DNA from: Nocardia altamirensis NBRC 108246
GTDB taxonomy: Bacteria; Actinomycetota; Actinomycetes; Mycobacteriales; Mycobacteriaceae
Assembly: GCF_001612685.1 (NCBI RefSeq)
Contig: NZ_BDAY01000045.1
Span: 40,949 to 104,948 of the forward strand
Direction of reading: 5' to 3'
DNA length: 64,000 nucleotides
A model generated the notes under the pieces. It saw only the letters and a list, made by a program, of their open reading frames with translations, did no database searches and was not told where the DNA came from. The position numbers and the translations under genes are program-made. Below, piece after piece: positions 33,531 through 41,565 of this stretch; position 1 is the first letter of the stretch; the number at the start of each line of letters is the position of its first letter.

Positions 33531-34403
33531 CTACCTGGTCTCCGCCGACAACGCGGCGAGCTGCTCGAGCACGTCCTGTTCCGCTCTGTCGTACACCATT
33601 TCGGCGGGCGTCGCCTCGATGGCGGTGGCCACCATGGTCGAACCGAAGAGGTCGATCCGGCTGTAGCCGAACCCGACCAACCCGCGGTGCCGACCGACCG
33701 GTGCCATCGGATCGATCCGATACGACAGCGCGGGTCCGATCCAGACCGGGACGCCGCCGAGCGCGGCGGCGCCGGTCAGGTGGTTGTGCCCGCAGATGAT
33801 CAGCCGCACATCGGATCCCGCGATCACCTCTTCGAGCAGTTCCGGCTGCTCGAGCCGGAGGTACTCGGTGGCCGCGATGGGCGAGCGGATCGGCGGGTGG
33901 TGCAGCACGAGCAGCGTGCCGTGCTGCGCGGGTTCGCGCAGCTGATCGGCAAGCCAGTCCAGCTGATGCGGCTCCAGCCTGCCGTCGTGGCGGCGCGGCG
34001 TCGTGCTGTCCAATGCGATGACCCGCACCCCGGCAACCTCGAACACGTGATCGTGGGTGGCGTCGGGATCCGCGGTGGCGGAATCTATTCCGAGCAGCTC
34101 GGCGCCGAACGCGGTGCGCTCGTCGTGATTGCCCATCACATAGATCGCCTGCGCGCCGAGCTCCGCGGCGACCGGATCGACGGCGTCCCGCAGCCGCCGG
34201 TACGCCTCGGGGCACCCGGTGTCGGTCAGGTCACCGGAGAGCACCAGCGCGTCGATGCGCCGGCCGGACGCCCGAAGCTGTTGCAGCACATGGGTGAGAT
34301 TCGCGTAGGTGTCGATCATGCCGTGCACCCGCTCACCGACGGGCCGGATGTGCGTGTCGGTCAGCTGGACGATCGTGACTGTTTCCATCGTCGGCTCACT
34401 CAT
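33531..34403 (-). CDS. Metallophosphoesterase, Rv0805/GpdQ/CpdA type
   Basis: A 290-residue two-metal phosphodiesterase. The five blocks are clear: QLTDTHI (D-x-H), LSGDLTDTG (G-D), MGNHDE (G-N-H-D), LVLHHPP (H) and CGHNHL (G-H-x-H). Spacing and the PEAYRRLRDAVDPVAAELGA segment are like Mycobacterium tuberculosis Rv0805 and GpdQ, which hydrolyse cyclic nucleotides or glycerophosphodiesters. There is no signal peptide, so it acts in the cytoplasm on whatever the importer delivers or on a nucleotide signal. It overlaps the binding-protein gene by ATGA. The importer context favours a glycerophosphodiester-like substrate. Confidence 0.88.
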   Translation of the reverse strand: MSEPTMETVTIVQLTDTHIRPVGERVHGMIDTYANLTHVLQQLRASGRRIDALVLSGDLTDTGCPEAYRRLRDAVDPVAAELGAQAIYVMGNHDERTAFGAELLGIDSATADPDATHDHVFEVAGVRVIALDSTTPRRHDGRLEPHQLDWLADQLREPAQHGTLLVLHHPPIRSPIAATEYLRLEQPELLEEVIAGSDVRLIICGHNHLTGAAALGGVPVWIGPALSYRIDPMAPVGRHRGLVGFGYSRIDLFGSTMVATAIEATPAEMVYDRAEQDVLEQLAALSAETR

Positions 34404-35770
34404 GGCTGCGGCAGGAGTTTGGCGCCCTGGTCACGGGCGGCGGTCAAGGTGGACTGCGGATCCTTGCCCTGGAACACGATTGCCTCGACCGCGTCCATCA
34501 TGCCGTCGCGGATCTGCAGATAGTTGCTGCCCGGCATGGAAACCCACGGCTCCATGCTCGCCAGTTGCGCGACATTCGGTTGCAGCAGTGGGTTCTTCGC
34601 CGACCAGTCCTTCAACCCGTTCGGGTCGTCCATCAACCCGGTGCGCAGTGGCAGGTAGCCGATGCCTTGCGAGATCTTGGTGTAGGCCGCCTCGCTGGTG
34701 AGGAACTTGATCAGCTCCCACGACGCGCGCTGCTTGGCCGGGTCGTTGGACAGAATGTGCAGCGACGCACCGGAATTCGTCGGAATCGTCGGCTTGCCCG
34801 CGAAGCTCGGCATCGGTGCGGCGCGCAGGTCCCACTTGTCCTTGGCGCCCGCGGTGAACGTGCCCTGGATCGCGCTGGTCTCCAGGATCATGCCGATATC
34901 GCCGCGGGCGAACGCCTCGTAGCCCTGCTTCTGGTTGAGCTTCGGCATGCTGCCCGCCTCGACCAACTGCTGATTCATCCGAGCGACCTCGACGACGGGC
35001 GCGTCGGCGAAGGTCAGCGACTTGCGGTCGGCGGAGATGACGCGGCCGCCGTTGGACCGGACCAGCGACTGGAAGCACCAGTCCTTGGCGGTCTTGGTCA
35101 GGCAGTCGACGTAGATGCCGTCCTTACCGGACTTGGTGATCGCGGCGGCCGCCTCCGACACCTGCTGCCAGGTGGCAGGCGGCTTCGCCGGATCCAATCC
35201 GGCCGCGGTGAACAGCGAGGCGTTGTAGTACAGCACCGGGGTCGAGAAGACGAAGGGGACACCGTAGGTGTGGCCGTCCCAGTCGGTGAGGGTGCGCGCG
35301 GTCGGCGCGTACGGGTGCTTGGCGCCGTCGAAATTGCGCTGCACCTCCTGCTTGGAGACCAGCGTGTCCAGCGGCTTGGCGCCGAGCTGGTGCACGGTGT
35401 AGTCCAGGTCGCTGAAGCCGAGCTGCGCCACATCCGGCGGGGTGCCTGCGACCATCTGGTTCTGGATGCTGGAGATGGTGTCGGTGGCCGGGTTCGGGCT
35501 GTTGCCTTGCGGCTTCTGCGCGGTGACCGTGATGTTCGGGAACTTCGTGCGGAAGTCGGCGATCAGCGTGTTGAAGGTGTCGGTCCACGCTCCGGCGAGT
35601 CCGTAGTTGTAGGACTCGAACACGATGGACACCTGCTGATCCGGCTTCAATTCCGGGATCTGGGCGGTGCTGGAGTTCGAATCGGTGGTGGTGCTCCCGA
35701 GTCCGCCACAAGCGCTGAGCGCGAGGGTGGTGGCGAACACCATGCCCAGGAAGGGCGCGGTGCGTTTCAC
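34400..35770 (-). CDS. ABC transporter substrate-binding lipoprotein, UgpB/MalE type
   Basis: A 456-residue solute-binding protein of family 1. It starts at GTG 35770 with AGGAG upstream. The signal peptide ends with lipobox LSAC (Cys about 21), then a Ser/Thr tether. The mature part has the usual elements: VSIVFESYNYGLAGAW, NQMVAGTPPDVAQLGFSDL, YGVPFVFSTPVLYYN and PTNSGASLHIL. Lipid anchoring places it outside the membrane to deliver substrate to the two permeases. UgpB of mycobacteria binds glycerophosphocholine; the ligand here is not determined by sequence alone. Confidence 0.9.
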   Translation of the reverse strand: MKRTAPFLGMVFATTLALSACGGLGSTTTDSNSSTAQIPELKPDQQVSIVFESYNYGLAGAWTDTFNTLIADFRTKFPNITVTAQKPQGNSPNPATDTISSIQNQMVAGTPPDVAQLGFSDLDYTVHQLGAKPLDTLVSKQEVQRNFDGAKHPYAPTARTLTDWDGHTYGVPFVFSTPVLYYNASLFTAAGLDPAKPPATWQQVSEAAAAITKSGKDGIYVDCLTKTAKDWCFQSLVRSNGGRVISADRKSLTFADAPVVEVARMNQQLVEAGSMPKLNQKQGYEAFARGDIGMILETSAIQGTFTAGAKDKWDLRAAPMPSFAGKPTIPTNSGASLHILSNDPAKQRASWELIKFLTSEAAYTKISQGIGYLPLRTGLMDDPNGLKDWSAKNPLLQPNVAQLASMEPWVSMPGSNYLQIRDGMMDAVEAIVFQGKDPQSTLTAARDQGAKLLPQP

Positions 35771-35819
35771 GGTCTGGTTCTCCTCATGTGTTCAATGGGT
35801 CGGACGGCGTTGTCACGAG

Positions 35820-36953
35820 TCAGGCGACGGCAACGACTTCGGCGGTGCTGTCGCGGTGGACATCCTGTTCGGGTTCCTGCCAGGTCATGCGCAGGCCTGA
35901 GGTGGGATGGAACAGGTGGATATCGGCGGGATCGACACGCAGCCCGATGTTTTCGTCGACGTGCACGCCGGCGGGGCGTGGTGCACGGGCACACAGGGTG
36001 GTGGTGCCGGTGCTGAAGTGGACGAGCTCCTCGCTACCGAGGTTCTCCACCATGCTCACCCGGCCGCGGAGGGCGTCGGCGGTCGCGTCCAAGCGAAGCC
36101 GCTCGGGCCGGATGCCCGCGGTGACCTCGACGTCGCCGCCGAAATCCGTTGCCGTGATGGCCAATTCGGCGTCGATACCGTCGGCGACCAGGAACAGCCT
36201 GCCCGCCCGCTCGGTGACGACGCCGGGGAACAGGTTCATCGGCGGTGCGCCGAGGAACCCGGCGACGAAGGTGGACCTCGGCCGGTCGTACAGCTCGGTC
36301 GGCGTGCCGACCTGCTCCACCCTGCCCTCGTTGAGCAGCGCGATCCGGTCGGCCATGGTCATCGCCTCGACCTGGTCGTGGGTGACGTACAGGAACGTCG
36401 CGCCCAGCCTGCGGTGCAGGTCGATGAGCTCGGCGCGGGTCGCGCTGCGCAGCTTGGCGTCCAGGTTGGACAGCGGCTCGTCCATCAGGAAGGCGCCGGG
36501 ATCGCGAACCATGGCCCGCGCCAACGCGACTCGCTGCCGCTGGCCGCCCGACAGCGCCGCGGGCTTGCGCCGCAACAACTCGTCGAGACCGAGCACGCCT
36601 GCCACCTCGGCCACCCGCTCGGCGATCCGCGCCCGCGGCGTGTGCCTGGCGCGCAGCGGGAAGCCGATGTTCTTGGCGACGGTCAGGTGCGGGTAGAGCG
36701 CGTAGCTCTGGAACACCATCGCCAGGTCTCGCTGTTGCGGCGCCCGGTGCGTGATGTCGTTGTCGTCCAACAGGATCAGGCCGTCGGTCGGATCCTCCAG
36801 GCCCGCGATCATCCGCAGCAGCGTGGACTTGCCGCAGCCGCTCGGCCCGAGTAGCACCAGAAATTCGCCGTCGGCGATGTCGAGGCTCACCTCGCGCACC
36901 GCGTAGGTCGCGCCGAATTGCTTCGACACCTTGTCAATCCGCAGTCGTGCCAT
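35820..36953 (-). CDS. ABC transporter ATP-binding protein, UgpC/MalK type
   Basis: A 377-residue ATPase with Walker A GPSGCGKST, Q-loop, signature LSGGQRQRVALARA, Walker B FLMDEPLSNLDAKLR and the switch His in VTHDQVEAM. The C-terminal third (about 240-377) is the OB-fold regulatory domain of MalK-like proteins (GIRPERLRL). It energises the permease pair. Its start overlaps the end of the upstream hydrolase gene by 20 bases. Confidence 0.92.
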   Translation of the reverse strand: MARLRIDKVSKQFGATYAVREVSLDIADGEFLVLLGPSGCGKSTLLRMIAGLEDPTDGLILLDDNDITHRAPQQRDLAMVFQSYALYPHLTVAKNIGFPLRARHTPRARIAERVAEVAGVLGLDELLRRKPAALSGGQRQRVALARAMVRDPGAFLMDEPLSNLDAKLRSATRAELIDLHRRLGATFLYVTHDQVEAMTMADRIALLNEGRVEQVGTPTELYDRPRSTFVAGFLGAPPMNLFPGVVTERAGRLFLVADGIDAELAITATDFGGDVEVTAGIRPERLRLDATADALRGRVSMVENLGSEELVHFSTGTTTLCARAPRPAGVHVDENIGLRVDPADIHLFHPTSGLRMTWQEPEQDVHRDSTAEVVAVA

Positions 36954-37857
36954 CTGTCTTTCCTCCGCCGGGCAGTTCGCCGGCGACGATCCAGGTCGCG
37001 ATGCGTGCCGCGAGTGCGGGCGAATCCTTGACCCAGGTGAAGTGGTCGCGGTGCTCGATCGGCGAATCCTCGTCGACGTGCCACTGGGTGACGCGCGCGT
37101 TCGGCATCCGGGAGACCAGGAAGTCGACGTTGGATTTGGGGCCGAGCACGTCGTCGGACAGCGAGATCACCAGGACCGGGGCCGTCATCCTGCGCAACAG
37201 CGTGTTGTACTGTCGCACAGCGCCTTTCGGCCGGTAGTAGCTGGTCAGCGAGTGCATCGCCCAGTCACGCATGACACCGCCCGGCATCGGGGCCGGGATC
37301 AGCACGCCGCCGGGCCAGTGGCCCTTCCAGCGCGACACCAGTCCGATCCACTGGATCTGGCTCAGCGCCTCCCACCAGCGCTTCGCGCCGAACGCCCACC
37401 AGAAGACCGTGCCGGTGCCGATGACCGTGACCCCGGCGACCTTGTCGGGTTCGGCGGCGGTGAATAACAGCGCAACCTGCCCACCCAGGCTGTGCCCGAA
37501 CAGGTGCAGTGGCGCCTCGGGGAAGCGTTGCCGTACCGCGTCGACGATCGCGGGCATGTCGATCTCGAGCATCTCCCGGTAGCCGAAGTTGCGAGCCAAC
37601 CCGAGTTCGGGCTGTGCTTCGCCGTGCGCCCGCAGATCGCAGGTGGCGACCGAAAGCCCTTGGGCATTCAGCTCTTTCGCGAGCAGCAGATAGTTCTTCG
37701 CCTTCATCGCCATGGCGGGCAGGATCAGCACCACCGGCGCGTCGGTCTTCTTGCCCGGCAGGAAGCGGACAGTGAAGGTGACGCCGTCGCTGGTCTCGAC
37801 CGACGTTGACTCGAGCGCGGTGAACTCCGAGCCCTTCTTGGGGGCCGCCGTCGTCAC
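36934..37857 (-). CDS. Alpha/beta-fold hydrolase (serine aminopeptidase/monoglyceride-lipase-like)
   Basis: A 307-residue cytoplasmic protein. VVLILPAMAMKAKNY near the oxyanion region, the nucleophile elbow LFGHSLGGQ (Ser about 120), an Asp in ISLSDDVLG and a His in EHRDHFTW are the expected catalytic elements. Large hydrophobic inserts (TVFWWAFGAKRWWEALSQ) suggest a lipid-like ester substrate. It overlaps the thioesterase gene by ATGA and the ATPase gene by 20 bases, so it belongs to the import operon and may cleave the imported compound. Confidence 0.85.
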   Translation of the reverse strand: MTTAAPKKGSEFTALESTSVETSDGVTFTVRFLPGKKTDAPVVLILPAMAMKAKNYLLLAKELNAQGLSVATCDLRAHGEAQPELGLARNFGYREMLEIDMPAIVDAVRQRFPEAPLHLFGHSLGGQVALLFTAAEPDKVAGVTVIGTGTVFWWAFGAKRWWEALSQIQWIGLVSRWKGHWPGGVLIPAPMPGGVMRDWAMHSLTSYYRPKGAVRQYNTLLRRMTAPVLVISLSDDVLGPKSNVDFLVSRMPNARVTQWHVDEDSPIEHRDHFTWVKDSPALAARIATWIVAGELPGGGKTDGTTAD

Positions 37858-38378
37858 CGGTCCGACTCCGCGATGGTGACGTCGCAGACGTAGTCGAAGG
37901 TGAACTTGGCGACGACCACGTCGCCGTCGTCGACCAGCATTGCCTTGCCGGACAGCTCGAAACGGTTCGAGACGGTGGCGGCGAGCACCTCGTCGAGCTC
38001 GCGCCGATCCACGGTGGCGATCGCGCGGATGCGGCCGATGGCGGGTTTGCGGTAGGACGCGGTGCCCGCCCGCAGCACCAGTCGCTCGACGGTGGCCAGC
38101 CGCGGCGCGGCCGCACCGACGAACGCCGCGGCGCCGCCGATATCGGCGGCGGTGAACAGCGCGCCCGCATGCACGGTGCCCATGTGGTTACGGACCTCGT
38201 CGACGGCGGGGATCTCGACAACGGCCCGCTCGGCGCTGATCTCGGTGATGCGGGTGCCGACGTGGCGGCCGAACGGCACCATGTCCTGCGACACGGCCCG
38301 CAGGTATTCGTAATCGACGGCGGCGCCGTCGAGTTCGGGATAGGCGGCGGCGAATCCGGCGATTTCTCGGGTGGTCAT
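37854..38378 (-). CDS. Hotdog-fold thioesterase-like protein (DUF4442/PaaI type)
   Basis: A 174-residue hotdog protein with MGTVHAGALFTAADIGGAAAF, the helix and active-site loop of PaaI/DUF4442 thioesterases, and a C-terminal VVAKFTFDYVCDV strand. Such proteins hydrolyse acyl-CoA. AAGGGAG precedes the ATG by about seven bases. It sits between the acyl-CoA dehydrogenase and hydrolase genes, consistent with release or control of an acyl-CoA intermediate in the pathway of this operon. Confidence 0.82.
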   Translation of the reverse strand: MTTREIAGFAAAYPELDGAAVDYEYLRAVSQDMVPFGRHVGTRITEISAERAVVEIPAVDEVRNHMGTVHAGALFTAADIGGAAAFVGAAAPRLATVERLVLRAGTASYRKPAIGRIRAIATVDRRELDEVLAATVSNRFELSGKAMLVDDGDVVVAKFTFDYVCDVTIAESDR

Positions 38379-38402
38379 GCGATGCTCCCTTCAGCGGTGT
38401 CT

Positions 38403-39560
38403 TCAGCGATTGCGCAGTGCGCGGCGGGCAATGGACCAACGCAGGACCTCGGAGGGCCCCTCGTAGATGCGGAAGGCTCTGGCCTCCACCAGGAATCGAG
38501 CGACGAGGTAGTCCTCGCAGACGCCGAGGCCGCCGTGCAGCTGGACGGCCCGGTCGAGCACCCGCCAGACCGCCTCGGAAACAAAGGTTTTCGCGATCGA
38601 GGCGTCGTGGCGCGCCTGCGAGGCGGTCGGCCCCTGCGCGTCGATGGTCTCGGCCGCGGTGCGGATGACGCCGCGGGCGGCGGCGATGTCGATCTCGTTG
38701 TCCGCGACCATGCCCTGGGCCAGGCCGTGATCGGCGATCGGGACACCGAAAGAGGTTCGGGTGCTGATGTGTTCGATCGCCAGGTGGTGCGCGCGCACCG
38801 CGAGGCCGAGCCAGTTCATGCAGAAGACCAGCCGGGACGGGGCGAGTCGTACCTGTGCGAGCGCCAGGCCTTGGCCCACCTCGCCGAGCACGGCGGAATC
38901 CGGGACGACGCAGTCGACGAAGGTGACCTCGCAGTGCCCGCCCGGCGCGCTCGTGTGGTCGAGTGTCGGCATCCGGCGGCCGACCCGCAGGCCGGGGTTG
39001 TCCTGGTCCACCAGGAACATGGTCGGTCCGTCGCCGGTGCGGGCCACGCAGATGGTGAAGGCGGCGCCCTGCGCGCCGGTGGTGAAGTGCTTGGCGCCGT
39101 TGATGACCCAGCCGCCGTCGGTCTCCTCGGCCACCGTCTGCAGCATGCCGGGGTCCGAGCCTGCGCCCGGCGCGGGTTCGGTCATGGCGATCGCCGACCG
39201 CACATCGCCCGCGGCGAGCGGCGCGAGATAGCGTTCCTGTTGCTCGGCATTGGCCACATGGGCGAGCAGATGGATGTTGCCGTCGTCCGGTGCCCACGCG
39301 TTCACGGCGATCGGGCCGAGCAGGCTGGCGCCCGCGGCCTCGAGCACCTGAGCCTGAGCGCGGGTGTCCAGGCCGAGCCCGCCGTAGCGCGGATCGGACA
39401 GCGGGCCGAACACGCCCGCCTCCTTGGCCTTTTTCTGCAGGTCGAGACGCAGCGCGTCGTCCATCACCCGACCGTCGACGACGACCTCGCGTTCCACCGG
39501 AACGACCTGGTCACGAATGAACTGGGTGGTCTTGTCCACCAATTGCCCCACAGTGGTCAT
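38403..39560 (-). CDS. Acyl-CoA dehydrogenase
   Basis: A 385-residue FAD enzyme with the usual helical-beta-helical layout: RYGGLGLDTRAQAQVLEAAG, MTEPAPGAGSDPGML, a beta domain with GAKHFTTGAQGAAF, and the C-terminal LHGGLGVCEDY and RIYEGPSEVLRW. The catalytic Glu may be that in YEGPSE or another position, as this family varies. It is the first gene of the minus-strand operon, and its divergent neighbour is a flavin/iron-sulfur oxidoreductase. Alpha,beta-oxidation of a CoA-bound acid derived from the imported substrate is the likely role. Confidence 0.9.
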   Translation of the reverse strand: MTTVGQLVDKTTQFIRDQVVPVEREVVVDGRVMDDALRLDLQKKAKEAGVFGPLSDPRYGGLGLDTRAQAQVLEAAGASLLGPIAVNAWAPDDGNIHLLAHVANAEQQERYLAPLAAGDVRSAIAMTEPAPGAGSDPGMLQTVAEETDGGWVINGAKHFTTGAQGAAFTICVARTGDGPTMFLVDQDNPGLRVGRRMPTLDHTSAPGGHCEVTFVDCVVPDSAVLGEVGQGLALAQVRLAPSRLVFCMNWLGLAVRAHHLAIEHISTRTSFGVPIADHGLAQGMVADNEIDIAAARGVIRTAAETIDAQGPTASQARHDASIAKTFVSEAVWRVLDRAVQLHGGLGVCEDYLVARFLVEARAFRIYEGPSEVLRWSIARRALRNR

Positions 39561-39765
39561 GGCGCAAGTTTCGGGTCCGATGGGCCGTCTGAGTCGGGGC
39601 GATAGTCAACGTCGATTGTGCGAATCGACTGCGCGTTCGTCTGCGGTGCCGGTGGGGGTTGTCCGCGACGGTGATCGCGATGACGAATGCAGGCGCAGGA
39701 GGCGGCGTGCGAGAACGGACGACGTCGACTGGGTGCGGGAAGTCCCGCGGGATACAGGAGACGAG
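39561..39765. promoter_or_regulatory. Divergent promoter region
   Basis: This gap separates the eight-gene minus-strand operon from the oxidoreductase gene and must hold both promoters. CAGGAG six bases before 39766 is the downstream ribosome-binding site. No clear operator dyad was noticed. Confidence 0.4.
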
Positions 39766-40698
39766 ATGACCGAGTTTCCAGTACTGGTGTCGGCTCGCCA
39801 CGAGGTAGCCGAGGGTGTGTTCGCGCTCGAACTGATGGCCGTCGATGGCGGCGAGTTGCCTGGCTGGACGCCGGGGGCGCACATCGATGTGGCGGTGGGC
39901 GCGGCGGGTGTCCGTCAGTATTCGCTGTGCGGCGATCCGGGGGAGCCGGACCGGTGGCGGGTCGCGGTGCTGCACGAGCCTGCGGGCCGCGGCGGCTCGG
40001 ATCATCTGCGGCGGACCGCGATTCCGGGTGCGCAGCTGCAGGTGTCGGTGCCGCGCAACAACTTCGAGCTGGTGGCGCGAGACAGGTACGTGTTCGTCGC
40101 CGGCGGTATCGGGATCACCCCGATCTTGCCGATGCTCGCCGCCGCCGAGGCGTCGGGTGCGCACTGGTCGCTGCACTACGGCGGGCGGACCAAGGCGCAC
40201 ATGGCATTCGCCGACGAGCTGGCGCAGCGGCACCCGAATGTTGTGCTGCTGCCCCAGGATCAGCACGGCCTGCTGCCGCTCGCCGAGATCATGGCGGAGC
40301 AGGGCGATGCCGCGGTCTACTGCTGCGGGCCGGAACCGTTGCTTGCGGCCGTCGAAGCCGAGGGCGCTCGGCGCGGCCTGTCCGTCCATGTCGAGCGGTT
40401 CGTGCCGCGCCCGGTGGCGGCGGCTGTCGACGCGCCCTTCGAGGTCCGATTGGCAAGCAGCGGAAGAACCTTCCGGATCGGGGCCAAACAGACGATCGCC
40501 GACGTGCTCGAGGGTGCCAGCGTCAGCATCATCACCTCGTGTCGCGAAGGCACCTGCGGCAGTTGCGAAACCGCCGTGCTCGCGGGCGACATCGACCATC
40601 GCGATTCGATTCTCACCGCGGCGGAGCGGGCGCGCGGCAACACCATGATGCTGTGCGTGTCCCGCGCCGGATCGGATGTGCTCGTCCTCGATCTCTGA
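39766..40698 (+). CDS. PDR/VanB-type oxidoreductase (FMN/FAD, NAD, 2Fe-2S)
   Basis: A 310-residue reductase component. The N-terminal flavin domain has RQYSLCGDP and HLRRTAIPGAQ. The nucleotide domain has FVAGGIGITPILPML and YCCGPEPLL. The C-terminal plant-type 2Fe-2S domain has SCREGTCGSCETAVL with a fourth Cys in MLCVSRA. This arrangement transfers electrons from NAD(P)H to a partner oxygenase or demethylase, none of which is adjacent. ATG 39766 is set by CAGGAG upstream. It may serve the divergent acyl-CoA dehydrogenase operon or the secreted-protein gene downstream, but this is uncertain. Confidence 0.9.
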   Translation: MTEFPVLVSARHEVAEGVFALELMAVDGGELPGWTPGAHIDVAVGAAGVRQYSLCGDPGEPDRWRVAVLHEPAGRGGSDHLRRTAIPGAQLQVSVPRNNFELVARDRYVFVAGGIGITPILPMLAAAEASGAHWSLHYGGRTKAHMAFADELAQRHPNVVLLPQDQHGLLPLAEIMAEQGDAAVYCCGPEPLLAAVEAEGARRGLSVHVERFVPRPVAAAVDAPFEVRLASSGRTFRIGAKQTIADVLEGASVSIITSCREGTCGSCETAVLAGDIDHRDSILTAAERARGNTMMLCVSRAGSDVLVLDL

Positions 40699-40783
40699 CT
40701 TGCCGGTGCGTGTTTCGCGGCCGGCATGGGGTGCGCTCGACGTACCCGATCTGAAGAAAAACCGAGAAGAGAGAAAGTATTCG

Positions 40784-41482
40784 ATGAGGAAAATCGTTGC
40801 GGTGGCCGCAGGGCTCACCGCCGCGGTCGGGATCGCTGCCGGCACCGTCGCCGCGCAGCCCGGCAGTTCGGAAGCGGTCGAGTTCACGGCCAACGCGACC
40901 GACACGCAGACCATTATCAAGACCGTCGGCGGCTCCATGGACGTCGAGGACGGTGTCTTCAAGATCAAGGCAACGGATGGCACGGTGCTCGCTGGCACCG
41001 AGCTGAAGTTCCGGGTCGACGAGTTCGAGTTCCCGATCGCCGCGAACATCGCCGACCACACGGCAACGCTCACCCCGCAGTTCGACATGAGCAAGGCGAC
41101 CTACAAGCCGGTTGCCCTGCCCTTCGAGGACAAGGCGCCGTGGAAGACCGACTACGACCGTGAGCAGGCCGCCTGGAGCAGGCTCACCAGCACCATCAGC
41201 ATGGGCGCCACCATCGGCACCCTCGTCGGTGGTCTCGGCGGCGCGGCCGTCGGCTGTGTCCTCGGCGGCATCATGGCCCCCATCGCGGCCATGGCCACCA
41301 TCATCGGCCTGTTCGGCGCGTTCATCCCGGCCGCGGCCGTCGGCTGCCTGTTCGGCATCGCCTCCGTCGGCGCCCTCGGCGTCGTCGCCGGCCAGATCCT
41401 GGTGACCGCTCCGGTCGCGATCGGTGCGGCCATCCAGTACTTCTCCACTATCAACCAGCCGTCTATTCCTCCGGCCAAGTAG
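40784..41482 (+). CDS. Secreted protein with glycine-zipper-like hydrophobic C-terminus
   Basis: A 232-residue protein with a cleavable signal peptide (ends about TVAAQPG, residue 24). The first half is a small soluble domain (EFTANATDTQTIIKTVGGSM, LKFRVDEFEFP). The second half (about 135-215) is a long Gly/Ala-rich hydrophobic stretch (for example TIGTLVGGLGGAAVGCVLGG and FIPAAAVGCLFGIA) with GxxxG spacing and two Cys. Similar nocardial secreted proteins exist, but their function is not known to me. Such segments can insert in or span membranes, possibly the mycomembrane. GAGAAAG-type sequence precedes the ATG. Two hairpins follow. Confidence 0.65.
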   Translation: MRKIVAVAAGLTAAVGIAAGTVAAQPGSSEAVEFTANATDTQTIIKTVGGSMDVEDGVFKIKATDGTVLAGTELKFRVDEFEFPIAANIADHTATLTPQFDMSKATYKPVALPFEDKAPWKTDYDREQAAWSRLTSTISMGATIGTLVGGLGGAAVGCVLGGIMAPIAAMATIIGLFGAFIPAAAVGCLFGIASVGALGVVAGQILVTAPVAIGAAIQYFSTINQPSIPPAK

Positions 41483-41496
41483 GTAGTGGGGAGGAT

Positions 41497-41557
41497 CCCA
41501 GCAAGCGTTCGCTGGGGGACACCCGACCCCGTCCGGTCCCGACGGCCGGACGGGGTC
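41497..41557 (+). terminator. Double hairpin terminator
   Basis: CCCAGC (41497-41502) pairs with GCTGGG (41511-41516). A stronger stem GACCCCGTCCGG (41525-41536) pairs with CCGGACGGGGTC (41546-41557), a perfect 12 bp with a 9-base loop followed by TTC. It lies between the secreted-protein gene and the convergent MFS gene and probably terminates both. Confidence 0.85.
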
Positions 41558-41565
41558 TTCGCATG

